Part shown: in pieces, positions 42,300-50,198 of the stretch
Layout of the letters: each line of letters starts with the position of its first letter
Numbering within the stretch: position 1 is the stretch's first letter
Assembly: GCF_024347535.1 (NCBI RefSeq)
Contig: NZ_AP025497.1
Location: 1,674,001 to 1,738,000, forward strand
Length of the DNA: 64,000 nucleotides
Reading direction: 5' to 3'
DNA from: Vibrio kanaloae
GTDB lineage: Bacteria; Pseudomonadota; Gammaproteobacteria; Enterobacterales; Vibrionaceae
Position numbers and translations under genes: made by a program
Notes under the pieces: model-generated
Databases searched by the model: none
What the model was told of the DNA's origin: nothing
Seen by the model: the letters and a program-made list of their open reading frames with translations, nothing else

Positions 42300-42916
42300 T
42301 GAAGCTACTAAAAACTGTATTTCCGCTCTGTCTATTTGTTGCTTCCGCCAACATTTTAGCTGACACAAACGATGAAGAATTCGAATATCGAGCGCTCCCA
42401 GAGAGCGTGCAAAGTTACGATCTAGAAGACGATGACAACGATGGTGTTATCAACGCCCGTGATTTATGTATTGATACACAAATTGGCGCAGAGATAGATA
42501 ATGATGGCTGTGGCTCTTATTTCGAGTCTACGGAGGAGAAAGAACTTCATATATTATTTGCCAACAACTCAACAGAAATTAATCCTGTTTTTCTTGGCCA
42601 AATCCGTCAAATGGCAGCGTTTTTAAAACGCTATGAAAGTACCACTATTCGCCTTCAAGGTTACGCCAGCAAAGTCGGAAATTCGGCTCATAACTTAGAT
42701 CTATCTAAAAAACGAGCATCAAACGTAAGACGAGCTCTAATTAGCAACGGTATTCAACCATCTAGAGTGACTATTATTGGTTATGGGGATACCGTTTTCG
42801 ATAGCGAGGGGACCAAAATCAGCCACGCATTAAACCGAAAAGTAGTTGCTTCCGTTGCTGGATTTAAAGGTAATATTAAAGAAGAATGGCATATCTTCAC
42901 AAAACTTGGAAGGTAG
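42299..42916 (+). CDS. OmpA-family protein with thrombospondin-3-like calcium motif
   Basis: The 205-residue protein has a signal peptide (about 21 residues, ending ANILA-DTN). An acidic segment, DLEDDDNDGVINARDLC to DNDGCG (about residues 41-71), resembles a thrombospondin type 3 calcium-binding repeat with paired cysteines. An OmpA C-terminal domain follows (about 80-190; LHILFANNSTEINP, LQGYASKVGN, LSKKRASNVRRAL). That domain normally binds peptidoglycan. No lipobox and no beta-barrel are present, so it is probably periplasmic. Translational coupling with the TolC-family gene suggests that it anchors or steadies the secretion pore or the retained adhesin; this is inference. A terminator follows. 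Confidence 0.88.
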   Translation: MKLLKTVFPLCLFVASANILADTNDEEFEYRALPESVQSYDLEDDDNDGVINARDLCIDTQIGAEIDNDGCGSYFESTEEKELHILFANNSTEINPVFLGQIRQMAAFLKRYESTTIRLQGYASKVGNSAHNLDLSKKRASNVRRALISNGIQPSRVTIIGYGDTVFDSEGTKISHALNRKVVASVAGFKGNIKEEWHIFTKLGR

Positions 42917-42934
42917 TCACAACCCACGGTATCT

Positions 42935-42972
42935 AAGCTGAAACGTTATATAAGTAACGTTTCAGCTTTCTT
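42935..42972 (+). terminator. Intrinsic terminator after the TolC/OmpA pair
   Basis: AAGCTGAAACGTTA (42935-42948) pairs perfectly with TAACGTTTCAGCTT (42955-42968), followed by TCTT. Confidence 0.85.
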
Positions 42973-43049
42973 ATAATTCCTTGAACAGCATGTACCTAAG
43001 CCTTCTATAATGTTAATCTTGCCACGTTATCAACATAGAGATTTAATCC

Positions 43050-43400
43050 ATGAGCAAACTAACAGCTGATACTCAAGCAAACCTAGAACTTTTCGTTTCA
43101 GAAACACAAGAGACAAAACTTGTATGGGGCCTTCGCAATGAAGAAGGTTGGCTAGCATGTGACTCAACTGAATTCGAAACTAGCGAAGTTATGCCATTTT
43201 GGTCATCAAAAGAAGATGCCCTCGCTCATAACGTAGAAGAGTGGGCCGACTTTGAAGTACTAGAAATTCCACTTGATATTTTTGTGGAAGATTGGTTACT
43301 GACTCTTGCTGAAGATGGTGTTCTTGTTGGTACTAACTGGAATGCAAGCTTAGAAGGTAAAGAACTAGAGCCTTCGGACCTAGCGAAATTATACATCTAA
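43050..43400 (+). CDS. DUF2750 domain-containing protein
   Basis: This acidic 116-residue cytosolic protein matches the DUF2750 pattern: VWGLRNEEGWLACDS, then MPFWSSKEDA, VEEWADFEVLEIPLD and EDGVLVGTNWN. No function is known for the family. It has no signal peptide or membrane segment. It stands alone between two terminators, so it is its own transcription unit. Confidence 0.85.
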   Translation: MSKLTADTQANLELFVSETQETKLVWGLRNEEGWLACDSTEFETSEVMPFWSSKEDALAHNVEEWADFEVLEIPLDIFVEDWLLTLAEDGVLVGTNWNASLEGKELEPSDLAKLYI

Positions 43401-43408
43401 TTTTCATT

Positions 43409-43440
43409 ATAGGCCGTACGAGTGCGTACGGCCTATTTAT
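43409..43440 (+). terminator. Intrinsic terminator after the DUF2750 gene
   Basis: ATAGGCCGTACG (43409-43420) pairs with CGTACGGCCTAT (43425-43436) over a 4-base loop, then TTATCTT. Confidence 0.85.
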
Positions 43441-43562
43441 CTTAAATAGATATCAACAAGTTAGAGACTTACCTCGCATAGTCCCCCACCGACACCCTTA
43501 AAAATTGAAGCAACATCAAACTAATTATAGAATATCGTTCTTTATTTGATTGATAGTTCATT

Positions 43563-45590
43563 GTGATACACTCCACTTTCATTGCCTTGCTGCTTTTCAT
43601 TAGCTTTTATTCTTATAGCCAAATATCAACAGCAGATGAACTACATGATTCATCAATCCCCTCCTCCAATCTACATGAGACTCCCAATGCCGATTGGAAT
43701 GCGCTTTATCTATCGACTCTGAAACACTCACCAGCACGTGCATTGAATATGCTCCAAACGCGCTACACTAACCTAAGTCATTTTGGAGATAAGCTCTACA
43801 TATCATCCCTGTTATATCAATATATGATGCACAGAGGTCAGCCATTTTATGGTATGGACAACAAAGATAAGGAATATCAAGCCATTGAAGAAGCGTTTAT
43901 TTTGGCTCTTACAAAGGATGCTCAAGGAGAAAATGAGCAAGCTCAAAAGATTTTTTTAACCTTACTGACGAAAATGCAGTCATGGAACGACCAAACTGGC
44001 CGTGCGCTATTGAAGTATCAGTTATGTCGTTCGTTAAACGAGCAAGCTAAGTATCATCAAGCAAACTACTATTGCTCAGCACTTAAAAATGCTTTGGAGC
44101 AGATAGAAGACCCTGTACTCCCTAAGTTCACTACTTATCGCGTAATCGCCAATAATCACCATTTCCGTAGTGATTATCAAGCTGCGTTAAATACCTACCT
44201 ATCTTTGATCAATGTGTTTCCACAAGGGCATGATATTTCAGGAATCTATAACGATGTTGGTAATTTACTTAAAGAGCTAAAGCAATACGAAAAGTCGGCG
44301 CAGTACTTAGAGGAAGCGTTGACTCTCAGAGCTAATGCTTCTGATTTGATGAGAGCTCAAGTTCATCACAGCCTAGCTGACCTATACCTAAACCAAAGAA
44401 AAAACAGTTTAGCAATCGACCATTTTATAAAAGCAAAAACACTATTGGTTGCATCTTCTCATAACTACGGCATCGCTATGGCAAACTTAGGTTTAGGAAA
44501 AGCCTATACCCAAGCAAAAGAATATGATTTAGCCCAAAGCTACCTAGTCGAGTCTCTTTCAGCATCCAATGAACTCAATAATGATGTCATTCGAATTAAT
44601 GCTTACCTTACAATAAGTGACATGTTCGAAGAACAACAACTAACAACAGAAGCACTTAATTATGCTCAACAAGCGCTAGAATTAGCCGAACAAGTCACAA
44701 GGCCCAAATATATTGCTCAAGCACTTCTTCAACTATCTGATATTGAGCAAACCCTCGAAGATTACAAACAGGCTTTCTATTTGTATCAACGATACACGGC
44801 TATAGAAATGGAAGCGCGAAACACAGACATCAGGTTAGCTTTTGAAGCGCTCGATCTTACTCACGCCAGATACGATCAAGAATTAAAACACTCACTCTTA
44901 ACACATCAAACAAGACAAGACCGACTTTATATTGAAAAAATGGAACATCAACGGCGAGTGTACAATATCATTGTAATGGTGTTGCTATGCACAACAATCT
45001 TAACCATGTTAGTAAATAGAGCAATTCGAGCGAAGGCTACTATTGATGGCATGACAAAATCATACAACCGCACCGAGATAATACGCAGAATTAAGCAAAT
45101 TAAACGTTGCCAAAGAACAAATAGGCAACATGTTCTTATTTTGCTCGACCTAGATAAGTTTAAGCAGATTAATGATGAATATGGTCACCCAACAGGTGAC
45201 AGAGCACTCGTTTATGTGGGTAATCAAATAAGAAAGCATTTAGTAAAAGGTGAGTTATTTGGCCGCTTGGGCGGCGAAGAATTTCTTGTCATGCTGACCG
45301 ACATCAAGCCTTCTGAGGTGCGTGAACGTGTAGAAGAACTGCATTATGCAATATCAAACAGTATCTTTCTGTCAGAAAGCAAAAAGCCACTTAATGTAAC
45401 CGCGAGTTTTGCGTATCTAGCAACCTCAAACGCACTAAGTGACTTTGATGAGCTCTACTCTGTTCTTGACCAAGCGTTGTATCAAGCAAAGAGTAATGGT
45501 CGAAACTGTATCATTGATGCTTATAGCGAACCGATTGATCTACCTGAAGCTATTTATACTCCGTCTGTTTACGAACCAACTCAACCATAA
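43563..45590 (+). CDS. TPR-sensor diguanylate cyclase (GGDEF)
   Basis: The 675-residue protein starts at a GTG and has a hydrophobic N-terminus (residues 5-20) that looks like a signal peptide or anchor. Residues about 45-430 are helical tetratricopeptide repeats, for example [25 protein letters not shown] and [21 protein letters not shown] membrane span lies at about 465-485, and a GGDEF domain fills the C-terminus. The active site GRLGGEEF (about 566-573) and [20 protein letters not shown] are intact, so it should make cyclic di-GMP in the cytosol in response to a periplasmic signal. The RxxD inhibitory site normally just before the GGDEF motif is missing (the segment reads VKGELFGR). Its end overlaps the converging queC by 41 bases. 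No strong ribosome binding site precedes the GTG. Confidence 0.9.
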   Translation: MIHSTFIALLLFISFYSYSQISTADELHDSSIPSSNLHETPNADWNALYLSTLKHSPARALNMLQTRYTNLSHFGDKLYISSLLYQYMMHRGQPFYGMDNKDKEYQAIEEAFILALTKDAQGENEQAQKIFLTLLTKMQSWNDQTGRALLKYQLCRSLNEQAKYHQANYYCSALKNALEQIEDPVLPKFTTYRVIANNHHFRSDYQAALNTYLSLINVFPQGHDISGIYNDVGNLLKELKQYEKSAQYLEEALTLRANASDLMRAQVHHSLADLYLNQRKNSLAIDHFIKAKTLLVASSHNYGIAMANLGLGKAYTQAKEYDLAQSYLVESLSASNELNNDVIRINAYLTISDMFEEQQLTTEALNYAQQALELAEQVTRPKYIAQALLQLSDIEQTLEDYKQAFYLYQRYTAIEMEARNTDIRLAFEALDLTHARYDQELKHSLLTHQTRQDRLYIEKMEHQRRVYNIIVMVLLCTTILTMLVNRAIRAKATIDGMTKSYNRTEIIRRIKQIKRCQRTNRQHVLILLDLDKFKQINDEYGHPTGDRALVYVGNQIRKHLVKGELFGRLGGEEFLVMLTDIKPSEVRERVEELHYAISNSIFLSESKKPLNVTASFAYLATSNALSDFDELYSVLDQALYQAKSNGRNCIIDAYSEPIDLPEAIYTPSVYEPTQP

Positions 45591-46245
45591 TGCTTTCACG
45601 GTCAGCTAAGTAGTCGTTAAGGCCAACTTTACGCAGTTCACACGCAGGACAATCGCCACAGCCATCACCGATAATACCGTTGTAGCAAGTCAGGGTTTTG
45701 TTACGAACAAGATCAAGTGCTGAATACTGGTCGGCCATCGCCCATGTTTCAGCTTTATTCAGCCACATTAATGGAGTTTTGATATCAAGCTTCTTGTCCA
45801 TACCTTGTACAAGTGCCGAGTTCATCGCCTTCACAAAGTCATTACGGCAATCAGGGTAACCAGAAAAGTCTGTTTCACACACACCTGTAATCACGGTTTC
45901 AGCACCGATTTGGTAAGCGTAAATGCCCGCTAGAGTTAGGAATAGAATATTACGACCAGGAACGAATGAATTCGGCAGCCCATTCTCTTGCAGCTCATGA
46001 GACACAGGAATATCGTCACGAGTCAGAGAGCTGATAGCCAGTTCATTCAACAAAGTCACATCCATCACTTTGTGCGCTTTTACACCAAGCTCTTTCGACA
46101 ATGACTCCGCAACTTCAATCTCGAGTCTATGACGCTGACCATAATCAAACGTAATAGCATGAACTTCATCATACTCTTTTAATGCCTGAACAAGACACGT
46201 TGTTGAGTCTTGACCACCACTGAATACTACCACTGCTTTTTTCAT
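45550..46245 (-). CDS. queC: 7-cyano-7-deazaguanine synthase QueC
   Basis: The 231-residue enzyme converts 7-carboxy-7-deazaguanine to preQ0 with ATP and ammonia, in queuosine biosynthesis. The PP-loop SGGQDSTT (about residues 9-16) binds ATP. Four cysteines in [20 protein letters not shown] (about 187-206) bind zinc. It lies 58 bases after queE on the same strand, and its 3' end overlaps the converging diguanylate cyclase gene by 41 bases. Confidence 0.95.
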   Translation of the reverse strand: MKKAVVVFSGGQDSTTCLVQALKEYDEVHAITFDYGQRHRLEIEVAESLSKELGVKAHKVMDVTLLNELAISSLTRDDIPVSHELQENGLPNSFVPGRNILFLTLAGIYAYQIGAETVITGVCETDFSGYPDCRNDFVKAMNSALVQGMDKKLDIKTPLMWLNKAETWAMADQYSALDLVRNKTLTCYNGIIGDGCGDCPACELRKVGLNDYLADRESIMVELVRKQTEYK

Positions 46246-46303
46246 CTTAAATCCTTACGAGAACCTTCTACTAGCGACTTATCTTGCCCAGTAAAAATAC
46301 AAC

Positions 46304-46972
46304 CTATGCGATGCTCAAATATTTGTGAGTTTGTATTGATAAGTGCCAATTGCGCTCAATGCAGGTATCAATACAAAGTTGAGTAGCGCGGTCTTTTTGG
46401 CTGATTGGTTGCAGAGCGATAACAGTGTCACTAGCAACCGCAGCTCGCTCCAATAAACCGTCAAGTTGTTCGATGTCTTTGCTTGTGCCTACTGGATGCT
46501 TAATTTCGTTAGCACGTTGTAAAGCGCTATCTAAAATTTCCAGTTTCGCTTTCATCGCCACCTTCGGTGACACCGTAACCCAAGTATCCGGTGTGGCTTT
46601 AACTTCTGATGTTCCGCTAGTCTCAATCTGACAGCGACAACCGTGCTGCTCAAATGCTTCAGTAAGAGGAACAAGATCATAAATGCATGGCTCACCACCA
46701 GTAATCACAATGTGCTTAGCAGTGTAACCTTGCTTGATATATTCATTCACAATTCCTTGAGCATCAATTGCTGACCAAGTTGGTGAATCCTCTGTTTTAA
46801 CCATGATGTTACCAAGACTAGTTTCATCTTTAGGTAATGCGTCCCAAGTCTGTTTGGTATCGCACCAAGAACAGCCTACAGGACAAACTTGCAGACGAAC
46901 AAAAACAGCGGGAACGCCAGTAAACATGCCCTCACCCTGGATGGTTTCAAACATTTCATTAATCTTGTACAA
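46304..46972 (-). CDS. queE: 7-carboxy-7-deazaguanine synthase QueE
   Basis: The 222-residue radical-SAM enzyme makes the 7-deazaguanine ring from 6-carboxytetrahydropterin. The iron-sulfur cysteines lie in VCPVGCSWCDT (about residues 29-39), as in the E. coli type of QueE. HIVITGGEPCIYDL follows, and the C-terminus LSIQTHKYLSIA matches E. coli. The start is TTG (46970-46972), supported by AGAGGG five to six bases upstream and by alignment with the E. coli start INEMF. It is divergent from yidA and upstream of queC. No preQ1 riboswitch was recognised in the leader. Confidence 0.93.
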   Translation of the reverse strand: MYKINEMFETIQGEGMFTGVPAVFVRLQVCPVGCSWCDTKQTWDALPKDETSLGNIMVKTEDSPTWSAIDAQGIVNEYIKQGYTAKHIVITGGEPCIYDLVPLTEAFEQHGCRCQIETSGTSEVKATPDTWVTVSPKVAMKAKLEILDSALQRANEIKHPVGTSKDIEQLDGLLERAAVASDTVIALQPISQKDRATQLCIDTCIERNWHLSIQTHKYLSIA

Positions 46973-47156
46973 CTTTCCCTCTGCTTTATTATTTGATGAA
47001 ATTAATCAACCGCAGACCTTAAAGCACTTACTCGTTTTGGTCAAACAAATGAATAGCGATAAATGAGTTGCTCAAACCCCTAGCCTGAAGTTTCAAGTTC
47101 CCTTATCCTTTCGTTCATTAGGTTTCGTTAAGCTTTAATTTTTAGTAAGGAACAAC

Positions 47157-47966
47157 ATGTACAAACTAATTGCTCTTGATATGGATGGGACACTACTCAA
47201 CAGTAAAAAAGTAATTTCTCAAGAGAACAAAGACGCGATTGCCAAAGCTCGTGCTACCGGTGTGAAAGTCGTTCTGGCTTCTGGTCGCCCTTTAGAAGGC
47301 ATGCAGAGTAAGTTAGATGAACTTTCAATCAATGGCGACGATGACTTTGTGCTCTTCTACAATGGCTGTATGGTTCAGAACGTTTCAACAAAAGAGCTCA
47401 TCCATAGCGAGATCAGTAATGGTAAAGCAGCGAAAGAGGTCGCGGTATTGGCTGAACAACTTGGTGGCTATGTTCATGCTTTCAGCAAGGTTCATGGTTT
47501 GATTACTCCAGAGAATAATGAGTACACAAGTATTGAAGCGCGTATTAACGGCTTAGACATAACCGAACTCGACTTCTCTCAACTGGAAGACGATCATGAA
47601 ATTATAAAAACTATGATTGTAGCTGAACCAACGAAATTGACTGAAATCATAAGCAACTTACCTCAGCAGCTTAAGAATCAGTTCACTATCGTGCAAAGTG
47701 CCCCCTTCTTCTTAGAATTTCTTAACCCGAACTCAAACAAAGGTGTCGGTATCGAAGCCATTGCTAAGCACTTGGGTATTGCAGCAGAAGAAGTGATCTG
47801 TATGGGTGATGCAGAGAACGATCATCACATGCTTAATTTTGCTGGCCTTGGCATTGCAATGGACAACGCAATGGAGGAGACCAAGAAGTTAGCTGACTAC
47901 ATAACAGCAAGCAATGACGACCACGGTGTAGCCGTCGCGATTGAAAAATTTATCTTCAACTCGTAA
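47157..47966 (+). CDS. yidA: Cof-type HAD sugar-phosphate phosphatase YidA
   Basis: The 269-residue cytosolic phosphatase has the HAD motifs LDMDGTLLNS (about residues 7-16), VVLASGRPLEG (motif II) and CMGDAENDHHML (motif IV, about 216-227), with a Cof-type cap between them. It follows E. coli YidA closely (IEKFIF at the end, SAPFFLEFLNPNSNKG in the middle). YidA dephosphorylates sugar phosphates with loose specificity. The ATG has an AAGGAAC site. A bidirectional terminator lies after the stop. Confidence 0.9.
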   Translation: MYKLIALDMDGTLLNSKKVISQENKDAIAKARATGVKVVLASGRPLEGMQSKLDELSINGDDDFVLFYNGCMVQNVSTKELIHSEISNGKAAKEVAVLAEQLGGYVHAFSKVHGLITPENNEYTSIEARINGLDITELDFSQLEDDHEIIKTMIVAEPTKLTEIISNLPQQLKNQFTIVQSAPFFLEFLNPNSNKGVGIEAIAKHLGIAAEEVICMGDAENDHHMLNFAGLGIAMDNAMEETKKLADYITASNDDHGVAVAIEKFIFNS

Positions 47967-48019
47967 ACGTTAGATAAACCCTTAGGCTTTATCTATCTCG
48001 CCCTAAAACATCTTGAGAT

Positions 48020-48053
48020 AAAGAAGGCTGTGCAGTGCACAGCCTTCTTTTAT
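48020..48053. terminator. Bidirectional terminator between yidA and the Nudix/PAP2 gene
   Basis: A perfect 14-bp stem, AAAGAAGGCTGTGC (48020-48033) with GCACAGCCTTCTTT (48037-48050), closes a 3-base loop. It can serve both converging transcripts. Confidence 0.9.
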
Positions 48054-48071
48054 TTAACAAGAGTGGTTTAA

Positions 48072-49487
48072 CTATTTCCGAGCCCAAGGCAGACGAAACG
48101 CCACTACACCAAATAAAATCAAGATTGGAAAACGTAACGTCTCAACAATAAAAGAAGCGATACCACTAAAAGAGACAAAGCTCCCCGCCCAACTGATCAG
48201 CAAATTACCAGCAAGTAGTATCACAATGACCCCAATCACGACCTTAAATGAGAACTGACCGACCAAAGGTTTTGAGTCTGTTAATGTTACAAGGCAAGCA
48301 ATTGTCATCAAAATCGCCACCCAGAATGAGAATGTTGGTAATGGCCAGATAACCGTAAGTACGATTGATAACAGGCACAAGCCCCACCAAACACCTTTAG
48401 AGCTCAATAACACACTAATATCAACATCAGGTTTCGCGTCTAATCTCACAATATGCCACGTTGTTAAGGCTCCCAATACGCCGCCAATCAAAACATCACT
48501 AAAGAAAGCACTGCCTGAATAAGACTTAAACAGCATTATCCAAAGTAGACCAACGACCACAATCACTATCGACTTTTGTTCAAACAAACACTTTAGTTTC
48601 CAAAATACTAATAAGCTTAAACTGACCCATAGGGCAGCTAACAAACTTGGAAAACTATACCCACTGCTCAGCACCAGTTTCAATGTTGGTAAATAGGCGT
48701 GCGGAGGTGGAAAACCAAAGCCTTGGTGCGCAATTAAAGTAAGCAGTGTTACTGATATCAACGTGAAACCAAACTTCAACGCAAAATTACGGCCAAAATA
48801 CCAAGCTATCAACGGCAGGATAATGATGAAAACCCAGGGCTTTGCGAGTAAGTCAGTCAAAAGTGCCGTACTAGAAAACACACTCGGCAAATTATCGAAC
48901 ATGTTTTGAAGTGAAACAATCCAGTTCAGTTCAACTTGGTGAACTTTCGGCGCAGCGCCCACTAGCTCAGTCACATAAGTCACTGGCTGCTCCTTCGCGG
49001 AAAGAAACAGCTCGTTAATCTCAGACCACTGTTCTGGGTAACGGTATTGGTTTGCTTCCAACTCATTAGGAGGAAGCAACATCGCTCTGCTAACCTCGAC
49101 TCCATAGTGAGGAGCAAACCAGACAGGAAGTTCAAAGCCACCTAGCTCATTTTGAGCTCGATAACTGACCACTTCAGAATCAGAGACGCAGTCAAACACA
49201 ACGGCGCTATCGGTGTAACCCAGCACATCACCAACAGTAACGGACAAACCGGCCTCTTCCCAAGTTTCACGTTGCGCTGCGATAGCTGGAGGCTCACCAG
49301 AAACAACAGTGCCACCCGGCAGAGATAATCGCCCTGTGATCAGTTCATCAACCAACACGATTTGGTTATCAGCACGCACTACACACAAGGCACCCGCGAC
49401 ATGATCAGGCAAGGTGTTGCTAGCCCAAGCGGAAGTAGTACTCAAAAGAGAAAAAATAAGAACTAATAAATATCGAATAACCAACAA
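48072..49487 (-). CDS. Secreted Nudix hydrolase fused to a PAP2-like membrane domain lacking catalytic residues
   Basis: The 471-residue protein has a signal peptide (to about residue 23, TSAWA-SNT), so the following Nudix domain should lie in the periplasm. The Nudix box is perfect: GTVVSGEPPAIAAQ then RETWEEAGL (about residues 59-81). From about residue 220 to the end are eight or so membrane segments resembling a PAP2 lipid phosphatase. The PAP2 signature is damaged: where PSGH is expected the protein reads SFPSLLAALW, and in the third motif SGSAFFSDVLIGG lacks the usual histidine. Phosphatase activity from this half is therefore doubtful. The Nudix half may act on an exported nucleoside-diphosphate compound or an undecaprenyl-linked one; the substrate is unknown. 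It lies downstream of a GNAT gene on the same strand. Confidence 0.82.
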   Translation of the reverse strand: MLVIRYLLVLIFSLLSTTSAWASNTLPDHVAGALCVVRADNQIVLVDELITGRLSLPGGTVVSGEPPAIAAQRETWEEAGLSVTVGDVLGYTDSAVVFDCVSDSEVVSYRAQNELGGFELPVWFAPHYGVEVSRAMLLPPNELEANQYRYPEQWSEINELFLSAKEQPVTYVTELVGAAPKVHQVELNWIVSLQNMFDNLPSVFSSTALLTDLLAKPWVFIIILPLIAWYFGRNFALKFGFTLISVTLLTLIAHQGFGFPPPHAYLPTLKLVLSSGYSFPSLLAALWVSLSLLVFWKLKCLFEQKSIVIVVVGLLWIMLFKSYSGSAFFSDVLIGGVLGALTTWHIVRLDAKPDVDISVLLSSKGVWWGLCLLSIVLTVIWPLPTFSFWVAILMTIACLVTLTDSKPLVGQFSFKVVIGVIVILLAGNLLISWAGSFVSFSGIASFIVETLRFPILILFGVVAFRLPWARK

Positions 49488-49556
49488 ATTTACCTAAAAA
49501 TAAAAGCTGAAAATACAGAATACTCTAGTGTAATCCTACACAACGAAGACTGCTGT

Positions 49557-50036
49557 CTATGTTTCGTGCAAAGACTTTCTCATCCATTGAATATGAGGAG
49601 TGAACCCCATTTTTTGATAGAAATCCTTGGCAGGTGAATTAAAATCCCAAACCTCGACAAAAACCTGCGTCACGCCATAGTCCTCAAAAGTCGACTCAAC
49701 ACGACTAAACAGCATTTTCGCCACCTTCAGTTTACGATATTCCGGCAAAACAAAAAGCTCGTCGACACTGCCCATCTGTACCGGTTTACTCACAGTTGAG
49801 ATAAGCTCACAAAAATGCCCCGAGATAAAACCAATAATCAGTCCCCCTTTTAATGCCACGTACACCAAGCACTCAGGGTTATCCAAATATCGTGCGATAC
49901 TCTTTTCCTGCTCTATTTCTTCAGCCGTTTTAAAATGCTCAGGACATGCAATATGATGATGTTGGTGAAGATCAAACATCAACTCATTAAGTTGCTCTAG
50001 ATCGGTGTGCTTTGCTGCCCTTAGGGTGACATTCAT
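49557..50036 (-). CDS. GNAT-family N-acetyltransferase
   Basis: I prefer the ATG at 50034-50036 (159 residues, MNVTLRAAKHTDLEQ), with GAGAAG about 10 bases upstream, over an in-frame TTG at 50054. The GNAT fold is clear: LRAAKHTDLEQLNEL for beta-1, GFISGHF, VDELFVLPEYRKLKVAKMLF for the acetyl-CoA region, and EVWDFNSPAKDFYQKMGF near the C-terminus. The pyrophosphate-binding motif is unusual: RKLKVA stands where R/Q-x-x-G-x-G/A is expected, so the first glycine is replaced by lysine. The substrate is unknown. It is followed by the Nudix/PAP2 gene on the same strand after 69 bases. Confidence 0.85.
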   Translation of the reverse strand: MNVTLRAAKHTDLEQLNELMFDLHQHHHIACPEHFKTAEEIEQEKSIARYLDNPECLVYVALKGGLIIGFISGHFCELISTVSKPVQMGSVDELFVLPEYRKLKVAKMLFSRVESTFEDYGVTQVFVEVWDFNSPAKDFYQKMGFTPHIQWMRKSLHET

Positions 50037-50150
50037 GACGAGTACGCTTCTCAAACCAAATTAGTATTTAAATTAAGTCTAGTTTACTTGCAGTCAGTAT
50101 CTATACAAGTAATTGAATTAATTCATTGTTTGAACGGCACGTTTAGATAC

Positions 50151-50176
50151 AAAAATGGCCACATTATTGTGACCAT
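50151..50176 (-). terminator. Intrinsic terminator of the prp operon
   Basis: On the minus strand ATGGTCACA pairs with TGTGGCCAT (one G-T wobble) over a 4-base loop, followed by TTTTTG. It lies 23 bases after the prpE stop. Confidence 0.75.
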
Positions 50177-50198
50177 AAGTTGATATTTTGATTCAAAC

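Noticed and set aside
46803..47066. 87-codon plus-strand frame overlapping queE
   Set aside because: It is antisense to the conserved queE start region and has no recognisable product.
46973..47156. preQ1 riboswitch upstream of queE
   Set aside because: I looked for the small H-type pseudoknot elements in the leader and did not find a convincing set.
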